Shown: positions 26,492 through 35,485, counted from the stretch's first letter. The stretch is DNA of 64,000 bases from Acidobacteriota bacterium (GCA_020439745.1 JAGQSC010000044.1:124001-188000); one strand, 5' to 3'. Notes: generated from the letters alone by a model not told the origin. Program-made: numbers and translations.

Positions 26492-27545
26492 TTTCGAGTT
26501 GATGTTGCGCGCTGTGCGTGCTTGGCTCAAGGACGAACAATTTTCAGAAGTGCTGACCCCAGGCGCTTGGGAATACGCCCGCTGGCACAGGCTAGATGGC
26601 GTACTGGCATTTCTGTCAGATCCCGTTTTGCTGCGGAACCGCGTGATGGAAGAGATGCAGGACGAAGCGTTGTTGATGGAACTGGCATCCGCATTCAATG
26701 GGGAACAGATTGGTTTCATTACGTTTAAGGGCCTGGAGAACAGCAGGCGATTCCATTGGCAGCCCGGCGTACGTCGGGCAAAAGATATCGATCTACTGGT
26801 GGAGCCCGACAAACGCGACATGGCCATTGAGTTGATGGAAAAACTCGGTTTTGCTTTTCCCGATCATGTGGTCTATCTGAAAAGGGGTTTCGATGTGGAG
26901 CACAGTGTCATTTGTGTCCGACAAAATCGTATCGTTGATCTCCATTGGCGCATGGATTCACCCGCTTATCCCTTCGTTTCGGTGGGGGATGTATTTTCTC
27001 ACACCACATCGCTTTTCCTGGGTAGTGTGCAGATTCCGGTCTTGACCCCAGACATGGAGTTCGCTTATCTCGTGTATCACGGTTCGAAACATCTGTGGTA
27101 TCGGCTTCATTGGCTGGTTGATTTATGTGCATTTGTGAGAAGCTGCCCATTGACACCGGAAATCATTCAACGAATCCACGAATCGGGTCAACACAGATCC
27201 TATCTGGTCGCCAATGGACTGACGACGAAACTCTTTGATTTTCCTATTTGCGACCCTGATGAAGCGCCCGCAGTTTCGACTGACAGAGTCGAATATGTGG
27301 TGTCCTTTTGGCAAAAAGGAGCGCGACATCATCCCGTTTCAATTCAAATGACGCCCTTTCAGCTTTTCCGGGCCAATCTTCAGTTCACTTCGTCGGGCTT
27401 ACTCAAGTGGAAACGCCTTTGGGCCGCACTTACCCATCCTACTAACTCCGACTTACAGGTATTTGGCGGTTTTTTGTCCCGGTTTCCTTGGATCGTGGTA
27501 TTGCGACCCATGCGCGTGCTATTTGCTTCATTAGGCCGTAAATAG
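26472..27545 (+). CDS. nucleotidyltransferase-family protein (NTP_transf_5 type)
   Basis: This 357-residue protein carries the signature of the NTP_transf_5 family: FITFKGLENSRRF, then VRRAKDIDLLVEPD with the metal-binding DID (Asp105, Asp107), and a later HSVICVRQNRIVDLHWRM that gives the third acidic/His region. These proteins accompany PqqD-like and HprK-like genes in several lasso-peptide clusters and add a nucleotide-derived or sugar group after phosphorylation. I placed the start at ATG 26472, overlapping the kinase by 20 bp; the frame is open back to 26400 but overlaps the kinase more and lacks the family start. It ends the cassette. The substrate is unknown. Confidence 0.83.
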   Translation: MFLKDPDFELMLRAVRAWLKDEQFSEVLTPGAWEYARWHRLDGVLAFLSDPVLLRNRVMEEMQDEALLMELASAFNGEQIGFITFKGLENSRRFHWQPGVRRAKDIDLLVEPDKRDMAIELMEKLGFAFPDHVVYLKRGFDVEHSVICVRQNRIVDLHWRMDSPAYPFVSVGDVFSHTTSLFLGSVQIPVLTPDMEFAYLVYHGSKHLWYRLHWLVDLCAFVRSCPLTPEIIQRIHESGQHRSYLVANGLTTKLFDFPICDPDEAPAVSTDRVEYVVSFWQKGARHHPVSIQMTPFQLFRANLQFTSSGLLKWKRLWAALTHPTNSDLQVFGGFLSRFPWIVVLRPMRVLFASLGRK

Positions 27546-27561
27546 ATGGCTCACATAAGCG

Positions 27562-28182
27562 TCATGAACGGGGATGTGATTGGGCCACCATATAGGCGTG
27601 GAGGGGCGATTGGTCGCTGTAGGCTTTGATGGCTTCAGCTGTGCCTATGACTTGTATTTCGTACTTCCATGGCTCGTTGTCGTCTGACGTGATGAACTTG
27701 AAGTAACTTCGATAATGGGTCAGCGCATGGATCAGATTTTCGAGGTCGAGAATTTGGCCCGGATGTTCACTTTCGCCTACCTTCTCTGTGTCAGGCATGC
27801 GAAAGCCAAGGGAGTAAACTAAAGTCCCGCGGACTTCCCATTCAGCTTCATCTCCAGCACTCATCAACTTGTAGATGGGTTCACCATTGATGGTCTGATC
27901 ACTTCTTTTGACAAACACGATTTCCCGCTGACCCTTGCGATAGGGTTTCCATCTGTGGGCGCAGGTCCAGTCTTTGAAGCGGTTGATCTTGAGATGCGTG
28001 ATTTGTGAGTCGCCGATGATTAATCGATCCACGCGCAAGACAAAGGTCTTTCGATTCAGTTCAACGATTTCACCCAAAGCGATCACGTCGGCATTGCCGG
28101 CCAAATACTCAATACTGGGCGGGTTGTACTTGGCCCAGATGCTGGGACAGCCGAGGAATATCAAGCACGCAGCGTGTTTCAA
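27562..28182 (-). CDS. small secreted protein, unknown function
   Basis: This 206-residue protein has a likely signal peptide (LKHAACLIFLGCPSIWAKY) and an otherwise soluble, mixed alpha/beta sequence with YLAGNADVIALGEIVEL near the start and DLENLIHALTHYRSYFKF near the end. The VIALGEIVEL then REIVFVKR pattern resembles secreted OB-fold-like proteins (TIMP/netrin-like), but I do not press that. I chose the TTG at 28182, since a strong GGAGG (28194-28190) lies seven bases before it; the in-frame ATG at 28200 has no ribosome site. It is convergent with the nucleotidyltransferase gene, with 16 bases between them, and is not part of that cassette. Confidence 0.6.
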   Translation of the reverse strand: MKHAACLIFLGCPSIWAKYNPPSIEYLAGNADVIALGEIVELNRKTFVLRVDRLIIGDSQITHLKINRFKDWTCAHRWKPYRKGQREIVFVKRSDQTINGEPIYKLMSAGDEAEWEVRGTLVYSLGFRMPDTEKVGESEHPGQILDLENLIHALTHYRSYFKFITSDDNEPWKYEIQVIGTAEAIKAYSDQSPLHAYMVAQSHPRS

Positions 28183-28346
28183 AGAGTGGCCTCCATGCAC
28201 ATTCTAACAGGTCGGATGTGGCCTTGGTGTGATTGCCATTGAGTACCTGTCGTGTCTATTTGTTCGCATGTAAGCATGAGCTGGCTCATATACATTGCTG
28301 GATTTATTGTCTATGATGCGGCGGAACAAAAGTTGAGGATATGTCT

Positions 28347-30083
28347 ATGTTTCGTGCGTGGTGTTGGATGACTTGCTTCGCGACCTGTGTGTTTGCGCAG
28401 ATCTCGGGCCAGGTGCTGGATTTGGTTTCCGGGTTGCCCATTGAGGGTGCATTGGTGACGGTCCAGGAGACCCATGAACAGGTGGTGACCGACGCCAGCG
28501 GCGCGTTTGCCCTGACCGATACTGGTTTGAATCGAGTTGTGGTTGCCGCCCACAAGGGACACTACCACAGTGCTCTAACCCTGAGTGCTCCCATCAGTGG
28601 CACAATGTTTCGCCTGGAACTAGTAGCTATCGAAAACGACCCAGGTTACACGCTATGGCCCCCGGGTGACTGCGGCTCGTGCCATCCTAAACAATATGAT
28701 GAGTGGCTGGGCACACCCATGTCGCTCGCTGGGTTTAATACTTGGGTGTTGGATATTTACAATGGAAACGGGACCGCAGGCGGGATGGGTGGATTTGTGT
28801 ATACCCGAGATTCCGTCCATGCAGGCGTCAATCCCAATTCAGAATGCGCATCCTGTCATCAACCCCAACATTGGATTGAAAATCCGATGGCGGCATTGGA
28901 CGATAATCTGGCCATGCCCACACCAGCCGTCATGCATGGTGTCTCGTGCGATGTGTGCCATAAGGTAGCCGATGTGAATGTGGCCAACATCAACTATCCA
29001 GGACTCTTCCCTGGGGCCGCGACTCATATTCGTCCCAGCGACGATCAAGTGCTTTTTGGCGTGTTGGCCGACGTAGATTTCGATGTACCCACCGCTATGC
29101 GCGCTTCATATCAGCCGCAAATGGTCGCTGAATTATGCGGTCTATGTCATCAAGACAAAAACGATCCCGACGATTCCCATTCATTTAACGGCGTGATCTC
29201 AGAGCCGACCTATCTGGAATGGTTGGACTCGCCTTATGGCGATCCGCAATCTGTCTTGTATACGACCTGCGTGGACTGCCACATGCCGCCGTCCATAGAC
29301 AACGAAGTATGTGGCGTGGTGATTCCGCCACCTCGAAACGTAGAACGCGTGCGGTCGCACCGCATTTTGGGCACCACACCGAATTTCCTTGAAAACGCCG
29401 TGGAAATGGTTGTGAACACCGAGATTGTGGGCGATCAACTTCAGGTCCAGGTGGATCTGGCAAACACGCTCACGGGTCACCATGTTCCTACCGGTGTGAC
29501 CGTCCGCAACATGATCCTAGTGGTGGATGCATGGCTTGATGGTCATGATCCACTGGTGTCACCACTCCCCGAATTGGGAGGTCAAGTGGTCCACGATTTG
29601 GGGGGTATCGGCGATCCCGCGCAGGGTTACTTTGCGGGGTTGCCTGGCAAGTTCTTCGCCAAGGTAAACCACGATCAAAATGGCAATGGGCCTACCTTCT
29701 TTACGGATGCTACAGGCATTACTTTTGATAGTCGCATTCCGGCTCTGGCCGTTGACACCACAACTTATGCATTTCAATTGCCAACAGGGAATAACCTGGT
29801 TCATGTAAGGGCCCGACTGATTTACCGGCGAGCATTCCGCTTTTTAGTGGATGCCAAGCAATGGACCGTAGACGGCCATGGCAATCCGCTGGAGGACGTG
29901 CAAGGTCCTGACTTTGGCCATCTGATGGAAATCTATTCCGAGTCCCTTCAGGCAGGTGTGGCAGCACCAGTACCTGCGTTGAATGCCTGGGGCGTGGGCT
30001 TCATGACCTCCCTGTTGGCTATAGGGGCGATAGCCGTCCGAAGACGATTCAGGGCGGAGCCATCAAAGGACCCACTGCCGTGA
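28347..30083 (+). CDS. secreted pentahaem cytochrome c with carboxypeptidase-regulatory-like domain and IPTL-like C-terminal anchor
   Basis: This 578-residue protein has a signal peptide (FRAWCWMTCFATCVFAQ), then a short regulatory-like beta-sandwich (about 20-95, ISGQVLDLVSGLPIEGALVTV) and five haem motifs: CGSCH at 109, CASCH at 167, CDVCH at 201, CGLCH at 264 and CVDCH at 308. The pattern fits cytochrome c554-like multihaem proteins. A beta-rich region follows. The C-terminus is PVPALNAWGVGF, a hydrophobic helix, and an Arg cluster (RRRFR), the three-part layout of IPTL/PEP-CTERM sorting signals. It would hold the cytochrome at the cell surface or membrane. I used ATG 28347 (GAGG eight bases upstream); ATG 28341 is nearer than optimal. 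Its end overlaps the convergent 30049 gene by 35 bp. Confidence 0.85.
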   Translation: MFRAWCWMTCFATCVFAQISGQVLDLVSGLPIEGALVTVQETHEQVVTDASGAFALTDTGLNRVVVAAHKGHYHSALTLSAPISGTMFRLELVAIENDPGYTLWPPGDCGSCHPKQYDEWLGTPMSLAGFNTWVLDIYNGNGTAGGMGGFVYTRDSVHAGVNPNSECASCHQPQHWIENPMAALDDNLAMPTPAVMHGVSCDVCHKVADVNVANINYPGLFPGAATHIRPSDDQVLFGVLADVDFDVPTAMRASYQPQMVAELCGLCHQDKNDPDDSHSFNGVISEPTYLEWLDSPYGDPQSVLYTTCVDCHMPPSIDNEVCGVVIPPPRNVERVRSHRILGTTPNFLENAVEMVVNTEIVGDQLQVQVDLANTLTGHHVPTGVTVRNMILVVDAWLDGHDPLVSPLPELGGQVVHDLGGIGDPAQGYFAGLPGKFFAKVNHDQNGNGPTFFTDATGITFDSRIPALAVDTTTYAFQLPTGNNLVHVRARLIYRRAFRFLVDAKQWTVDGHGNPLEDVQGPDFGHLMEIYSESLQAGVAAPVPALNAWGVGFMTSLLAIGAIAVRRRFRAEPSKDPLP

Positions 30084-30720
30084 CTTCTACGGATTGATGG
30101 CGGTCGGACTCAAAGATACAACTGTAGAGATAAGCGCATTCAATGGCTCTAGGTCTGGCGAGTCTGCGTATTTTATCGGGCAAAACATGAATACGAGGTG
30201 ATTCCCAAACTAGGGGGACTCCCGATACCGAGAAGGCAACTTCATAACTGCCGCTAGCCGTCCGCCACGTGGTTTCGATTTGAGCCAAATCGCGAAAGGC
30301 CACTCGGTAGGCGCGGAATTTTCCACGTGGATGGACAAAGGCCATGAAATCGCGAATCGATGGTGGTAATTGGGCCTCATCGACGCGTTGCTCCTTGGAT
30401 TCGTGATCATCCAATTCCAGGATCTGTGTGCCCTGAGGGTTAAACACTTCCTCGGTAGACTTGCGTTCCACCAGATACACGAGTTGCCAACTCTCCACGG
30501 TCTTGATAATAGGACCCGTCATCAGTGATTGTGCTTGTTCGGTGAGCATAGGAGGCGCACATTCTGTGGGGATGGGACGCGTCACACGCAGTATCCTGGC
30601 CTGATTGTCTCGATCAACTTGGATTTCCATAGCAGGCCTGAGTTCCCCTTTGTCCGAGACAAACAGCAGTTGTCCAGGAGGACAAGGTGTCGATTGAAGC
30701 AGTATCAATAGCATCCACAT
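30049..30720 (-). CDS. secreted hypothetical protein
   Basis: This 223-residue protein has a hydrophobic start (MLLILLQSTPC) that may be a short signal peptide and no family I recognise. It is mostly soluble, beta-rich in the middle (WQLVYLVERK, YRVAFRDLAQIETTW, SYEVAFSVSG) and ends with a Cys-bearing YLYSCIFESD segment. GGAG lies seven bases before the ATG, supporting the start. Its last 35 bp overlap the end of the convergent pentahaem cytochrome gene. It is upstream of nothing in the same direction, so it is probably monocistronic. A real gene is supported by codon pattern and start; the function is unknown. Confidence 0.6.
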   Translation of the reverse strand: MWMLLILLQSTPCPPGQLLFVSDKGELRPAMEIQVDRDNQARILRVTRPIPTECAPPMLTEQAQSLMTGPIIKTVESWQLVYLVERKSTEEVFNPQGTQILELDDHESKEQRVDEAQLPPSIRDFMAFVHPRGKFRAYRVAFRDLAQIETTWRTASGSYEVAFSVSGVPLVWESPRIHVLPDKIRRLARPRAIECAYLYSCIFESDRHQSVEVTAVGPLMAPP

Positions 30721-30772
30721 ATTTATCTCCTACCCTAAAGATAAACGCTGATTATGAAATCCTGATGAAGAT

Positions 30773-32845
30773 TCAGAAAATCGCACGCAAAGAGAGGCGG
30801 TAGGCCCGTGTCGCTCGTTCTGACTCGAAACTGATTTGTTCCACCTCACTCAAGTCGCGCAATCCTACGAAGCTGGTAATCTTTTCCGTTCGCGAGGCAT
30901 CGAATATGTTTTTTGCGCTGATGCGCATCGTCCACTTGTCGCCCCACTGCTTTTCAAACACAGCTTCTAAATCGTCTCCAAATTGAATCGAAGCGCGCTC
31001 CAGCGCTTCAAGGTCGCTGCTGTTACCCTGAGTCAGGTAGTTCACACCTAAACTCATGTGGTGACGTGGAAAAGCCTGTAAGAACCCCAAATTCATCACG
31101 TAGTCGGACTGAAGGTTGATCTGTCGATTCTGGCCAGTGTAAAGATCACGCACTTCGGAATCCTGCCAGGAGAGACTCATAAATACACTGAGGTTGGGTG
31201 CATTCAGAGCGTGTAGGGCAGTGCTGGCATCGAAATCGATGCCCCACATGCGGGCGTTTTCACGGTTTTGCGGTTGAAAAAGGGACTCATCCAGTTGGGT
31301 CAATTCGATGAGGTTATGGATGTCCCGATAGGTGAATTGGATGCCCAAGAACCCATGTTTCAGGTTGCGTTCCAGGCCGATGTCCGCTCCCCATGCCTGT
31401 TCCTGCTCCAGTTGAGGATTCCCGATGGTGGTGTCATCGTCTCGCGGCTCATTGAAGCGTGGATGGGGAACCAGGTCCTGGAAATCGGGGCGTCTGGTGG
31501 TGCGGGCCACCGACAGACGCATACTGCCCAGGGAGAGGGGGATTCGAGCATGGAATGATGGGTACCATTGAGTCTGGGTACGATCCCGGTGACTCCAATC
31601 AGTCCGCTCGGCTCGAAGTCCCGATTCCAACTGCCAAGTGGGCGTTCGGTAATGGTGGACCAACCATGCATCTACTCGGTCCTCTTTGAGGCGATACACC
31701 CCCGCGTCCCCTACCAAAACAGTTTCCTCATCATCTATCTCGTAGTTTTTCAGACCTGAATCTCGAGTTTGGGTATGTACCAAGATGCCTGCTTCAAACT
31801 GTTGGTGGCCCCAACTTGGTGATTCCCAGCTGGCTCGGAATGAACTGAGCTTGTGTTTCGTGTCCTCAATATCGAAGGCTTCTTCTTCACGTTCGGACGC
31901 GTCGAAGGTGCCGAACGAAGCACGGCGATCCAAATGGGTGTTGCTGGCTGTGACGGCCAGGTCCCATCGGCCGGAATCGTAGCTGGCTTCCCATTGCGCG
32001 ACCAGTCCCAAGCGAGTTCGGTCCTGTTGCTCTTCGTCGAATTCTCCTTCGTCGAATTCCTGATCAATAAAGTAGGACGAGTTTTCCATGTCGGTGCGAT
32101 CCGTATGGTGGTAAAAGCCGCGCAGTTTCAGAGATGCGTGATTTGCGTATCGATAAGCCAGATTCAGATTGAGATGTGATTCGTCGGCATCGTGATCGTT
32201 GGTCTCGTCCTTGAAAATCTGTTCATCATCGGCAGTTACGATGTCACTTGTTTGGTGTTTGGGATTGTGCCGTTGCTGGTAGGACCCGTGAATGGCCACA
32301 TCTGTGTTCGACGTGTTGATGTGATGGCTAAAGCTGCCTTGCGGATGTGTTTCGCCATCTGAGTCGGTGGTGTTGAGATTGGTCGTGACTTCTGTGTGAC
32401 ATGCGCCCGGCTGATCCCTGAGCACGATATTGATGACACCCGCTATGCCTTCGGCACTTTGAGTGGCATTCGAGGAACGCACCACTTCAATGCGTTGGAC
32501 TGCATCGGCAGGAATCCAATTAACGGCCACCGTGCGGTCGTTTCCGCCCGGTATGGGCTGGCCATTAATGAGAATTTGCGTGTAGGCCGGTGGCAATCCG
32601 CGCATTTGTGGGTGGTCGAATTCACCTGCATCGGCGTTGCCGGAAATTCCGGGCACCCGTTTCAACATATCTCCAACACTAAATGGTTCGAAGCGTGCAA
32701 AATACGCTGCGTCATAGACGAGGACCGTGCCATCACCCTCGGTCATGCGGAAGTCCTGTTGCCGGTAGACAACCGTGAGGTGTTCTTCATGTTGTATTTG
32801 GGCCATTAATGGCAGGGCCAATAGAACGGTGACCACGTGCTTCAT
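30773..32845 (-). CDS. TonB-dependent outer-membrane receptor
   Basis: This 690-residue protein has a signal peptide (MKHVVTVLLALPLMAQ), a TonB-box-like LTVVYRQ just after it, a plug domain (about 25-150, with DMLKRVPGISGN, PQMRGLPPAYTQILINGQPIPGG, QRIEVVRSSNATQSAEGIAGVINIVLR) and a 22-strand-type barrel ending in YRLSLRAIF with the terminal Phe. It imports a scarce ligand such as an iron chelate or a vitamin; which one is not evident. ATG 32845 has GGGAG upstream; an in-frame start at 32863 adds six residues and is less likely. It is divergent from the two-component system, with a symmetric operator-like array in between, so that regulator probably controls it. Confidence 0.93.
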   Translation of the reverse strand: MKHVVTVLLALPLMAQIQHEEHLTVVYRQQDFRMTEGDGTVLVYDAAYFARFEPFSVGDMLKRVPGISGNADAGEFDHPQMRGLPPAYTQILINGQPIPGGNDRTVAVNWIPADAVQRIEVVRSSNATQSAEGIAGVINIVLRDQPGACHTEVTTNLNTTDSDGETHPQGSFSHHINTSNTDVAIHGSYQQRHNPKHQTSDIVTADDEQIFKDETNDHDADESHLNLNLAYRYANHASLKLRGFYHHTDRTDMENSSYFIDQEFDEGEFDEEQQDRTRLGLVAQWEASYDSGRWDLAVTASNTHLDRRASFGTFDASEREEEAFDIEDTKHKLSSFRASWESPSWGHQQFEAGILVHTQTRDSGLKNYEIDDEETVLVGDAGVYRLKEDRVDAWLVHHYRTPTWQLESGLRAERTDWSHRDRTQTQWYPSFHARIPLSLGSMRLSVARTTRRPDFQDLVPHPRFNEPRDDDTTIGNPQLEQEQAWGADIGLERNLKHGFLGIQFTYRDIHNLIELTQLDESLFQPQNRENARMWGIDFDASTALHALNAPNLSVFMSLSWQDSEVRDLYTGQNRQINLQSDYVMNLGFLQAFPRHHMSLGVNYLTQGNSSDLEALERASIQFGDDLEAVFEKQWGDKWTMRISAKNIFDASRTEKITSFVGLRDLSEVEQISFESERATRAYRLSLRAIF

Positions 32846-32891
32846 CGGGACTCCCTTATCCAATCCGTTATGTGCATGATCAACCCCTTAA

Positions 32892-32930
32892 ATGAAGAAA
32901 AAATGAAGAAACGATTCATTTAATCTTCAT
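32892..32930. promoter_or_regulatory. symmetric operator array between TonB receptor and two-component genes
   Basis: ATGAAGA occurs at 32892-32898 and again at 32903-32909, exactly 11 bp apart. On the other strand TTCAT occurs at 32915-32919 and 32926-32930, also 11 bp apart. ATGAAGA (32903) and TCTTCAT (32924-32930) form a perfect 7-bp inverted repeat. An 11-bp direct repeat is the usual spacing for OmpR/PhoB-type response regulators, and the adjacent gene encodes one. Binding is inferred. Confidence 0.6.
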
Positions 32931-33005
32931 CTTGAGGGGACACCATTCAATCTAGAAGCATTGGCTTCAAACACCAAATGGGTGTAGGTTGATGAGGAGT
33001 AACCC

Positions 33006-33674
33006 ATGCGCGTACTTGTAGTGGAAGATTCAGAACGGCTTCGCAAGACTCTGGGAGAAGGGTTGAAACGCGAAGGCTATGGCGTTGATCAGGCGGCTGA
33101 TGGCGAGGAGGCCTTGGGCTTTCTGCAATCTTATGATTATGACGCCGTGGTGCTGGACCTCATGCTGCCAAAAATGGACGGCATGTCGGTCTTAAAGTCG
33201 CTGCGCCGTGAGAAGGGCAAGGCCTTTGTGTTGATTCTGTCAGCAAAGGACAAGTTGGACGACCGCATCAACGGACTGCAGTCCGGAGCGGATGATTACC
33301 TGGTGAAGCCTTTCTCGTTTGCGGAGTTGTTGGCACGACTTCAGGCACTCATTCGGCGTAAGTACGATCAGAAATCACCCCAATTCAAGCTGGGCAATGT
33401 AGAGGTGAACACCGCACTGCGAACCATTTATGTGAATGAGAAGGAACTCAAACTGACCAAGAGTGAGTTTTCAGTTTTGGAAGTCATGCTCTCTAACCGC
33501 GGCCGCGTGATGAGTCGCGAAACGCTGTTTGAACACCTTTACGATGGGTATGTAGATGTCTCCAGTAATGTGATTGATGTGCATGTGTGTTCACTACGCC
33601 GTAAACTCAAGGCACGTGGTGCTGCATCGCTGGTGCGCACGAAGCGAGGCTACGGTTATTACATTGAGGCGTAA
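33006..33674 (+). CDS. OmpR/PhoB-family response regulator
   Basis: This 222-residue protein has a receiver domain with the phospho-acceptor Asp51 (VVLDLMLPKMDG), the acidic pair VVEDSE near the start, and Lys101 in YLVKPF, then a winged-helix DNA-binding domain (about 127-222, ELKLTKSEFSVLEVML and VRTKRGYGYYIEA). It is complete and normal in length for the PhoB/QseB group. GAGGAG lies six bases before the ATG. The TAATG at the end overlaps the histidine kinase start by one base, so the pair is translationally coupled. Operator-like repeats lie directly upstream. Confidence 0.96.
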   Translation: MRVLVVEDSERLRKTLGEGLKREGYGVDQAADGEEALGFLQSYDYDAVVLDLMLPKMDGMSVLKSLRREKGKAFVLILSAKDKLDDRINGLQSGADDYLVKPFSFAELLARLQALIRRKYDQKSPQFKLGNVEVNTALRTIYVNEKELKLTKSEFSVLEVMLSNRGRVMSRETLFEHLYDGYVDVSSNVIDVHVCSLRRKLKARGAASLVRTKRGYGYYIEA

Positions 33675-35113
33675 TGGACAAGCCTAACTCCATTCGGCGC
33701 ACGCTCATGATCTGGTTGGTGGTGGGGCCCGGAATCATTTTGGCGTCGGCCACCTGGCTGGTGGTTCGTCGCACCGATACGCTGGTGCAGGCGCGCTTTG
33801 ACCGCGAACTCATGACCCGTGCGGAAACGTTCGCCACTTTGACTCAGGTCGAAAATGGGGAAATTGATTTGAGCTTTGCTGACGAACTGATGCTTGAGTA
33901 TGAACATCCTGAAGGTCCCGCTTACTTTGAGATCTGGTTACCTGAAGGCTTCCTTTTGGAGCGTTCTTATTCCTTGGAGAACCAAAGCCTCAAAGCTTGG
34001 GTGCCCGAGGGACTTTCGTCGCCTTCGTTTGTGGACGTGTCGATCAATGGCACCTTGTGTCGGGTCGCGGTGCTTCAGTTCATCCCCGAAAATGAGGATC
34101 TTGACCTGGATGCACAACTCCACCCAGCCGATCAGCAGTTGGCAGTAACTGCCATGGTTGCCCTGAGACGCGATGGCCTGGATCAAGATTTGCGACGCCT
34201 CCATGGGATTATTGCCAGTGCCATCGGGGGCGCATTCTTGCTGTTACTTGCTTTCAGCTTCTGGCTGGTTACCAAGGGTTTGAGTCCACTTACCGCAATT
34301 GCTCAGCGCGTCGCACAGCTCAACCCGGCAAAGCTGGATCGCTCGCTGAAGGTGGCGCGGGTCCCAGCTGAACTGGTGGTGGTGGTCGACCAAATCAATG
34401 CGCTACTGGAACGCATCGACCACACCATGAAACGCGAACGCCAATTCACTAGCGACGTGGCCCACGAGTTACGCACACCAATCGCGGAAATGCGGTCTTT
34501 GATGGAGGTGGGTTTGCGGTTCAAGGACGACCACGAGTATTTGCAGTCGGTTGCGGCCGATGCAGAACTGTCGGCCATTCAGCTGCAACATATTGTCGAT
34601 TGCCTGTTGCGCCTCACCCGCAGCGACTCTGGCACTGAACAGGCACGCATGGCCGTGTTGCCGCTTGCACCGTTGGTTGAACGGGTGGTTTTGGCCTGTT
34701 CGGACGTGGCCACGCGTCGCGGCATGAGCATGAAAGCAAACATCGACCCAGACGTCTCGGTGGTTGCCGATCACGATCTCTTGCAACTGGTTTTGACCAA
34801 TCTCATTGGTAATGCGGTGGCCTATGCGGACGAGGGTACCGAAGTCGGAATACGGTGTGAGTCAGATCCCACCGCAACGCGCCTGATCATTGAGAATCAA
34901 ACATCGGATCTGGATCAGGCTGATCTGCCCCATATGTTCGAACGTTTCTGGCGTAAAGACATTGCGCGCTCTGGAGGCGAACACTCCGGACTGGGTTTGG
35001 CACTTGTCTCCGCCTACACCGACCTGATGCGTATGGACATGAAGGTACGGCTCAATGAACCTATTTTCACAGTGACGTTGATGTTTACAGCCTTGGAGGA
35101 ATCGCAAGGATGA
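33674..35113 (+). CDS. sensor histidine kinase
   Basis: This 479-residue protein has an N-terminal membrane helix (12-31), a periplasmic domain of about 145 residues, a second helix (178-200), HAMP, and a HisKA domain with the phospho-acceptor His264 in DVAHELRTPIAEM. The ATPase domain has the N box (LTNLIGNAVAYA) and G2 box (SGLGLALVSAYTD). The periplasmic part suggests it senses an external ligand. It follows the response regulator with one-base overlap, and its stop overlaps the SnoaL-like gene start by four bases (ATGA). Architecture resembles QseC/PmrB-type kinases. Confidence 0.95.
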   Translation: MDKPNSIRRTLMIWLVVGPGIILASATWLVVRRTDTLVQARFDRELMTRAETFATLTQVENGEIDLSFADELMLEYEHPEGPAYFEIWLPEGFLLERSYSLENQSLKAWVPEGLSSPSFVDVSINGTLCRVAVLQFIPENEDLDLDAQLHPADQQLAVTAMVALRRDGLDQDLRRLHGIIASAIGGAFLLLLAFSFWLVTKGLSPLTAIAQRVAQLNPAKLDRSLKVARVPAELVVVVDQINALLERIDHTMKRERQFTSDVAHELRTPIAEMRSLMEVGLRFKDDHEYLQSVAADAELSAIQLQHIVDCLLRLTRSDSGTEQARMAVLPLAPLVERVVLACSDVATRRGMSMKANIDPDVSVVADHDLLQLVLTNLIGNAVAYADEGTEVGIRCESDPTATRLIIENQTSDLDQADLPHMFERFWRKDIARSGGEHSGLGLALVSAYTDLMRMDMKVRLNEPIFTVTLMFTALEESQG

Positions 35114-35448
35114 ATCAGTCTGAGAAGCTGGCAAGAACCTGGATTGACTGCTGGAATAGGGGCGTACCGGACGAACTACCTCTTATCGACGACTTCCAGC
35201 ACGAGAGTCCCTTTGGAAAGGTGAGGGGGCGGGACAACTATCTGACTTGGGTGAAGCCACTGGCAGCCAAGAACGTGACTGAGCTCAGGGTCATCCGCAC
35301 GGTGAGTTCTGGTGATGCATGCGCCATTTGGTTTGAGATGCGCACGGCACAAGGCTGGGTCCCGGTCTGTGATTGGGTCACGACAAAAGATGGCATGATC
35401 ACCTCGATCCACTCGTTCTACGACGCGTCTGGGCTAACGCAAGAATAG
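35110..35448 (+). CDS. SnoaL/NTF2-like small protein
   Basis: This 112-residue protein fits the NTF2-like cone fold: a helical start (MNQSEKLARTWIDCWNRG), FQHESPFGKVRGRDNYLTWV, and later strands (CAIWFEMRT, VPVCDWVTTKDGMITSIHSFYD). Such proteins are small isomerase- or binding-like folds without a fixed reaction. The start overlaps the histidine kinase stop by four bases (ATGA), so it is the third gene of that operon, an unusual companion for a two-component system. Its role there is unknown. Confidence 0.75.
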   Translation: MNQSEKLARTWIDCWNRGVPDELPLIDDFQHESPFGKVRGRDNYLTWVKPLAAKNVTELRVIRTVSSGDACAIWFEMRTAQGWVPVCDWVTTKDGMITSIHSFYDASGLTQE

Positions 35449-35485
35449 GCCGTGTCGCAGTTTTTGTCTTAGGCGAGCCAGACTT

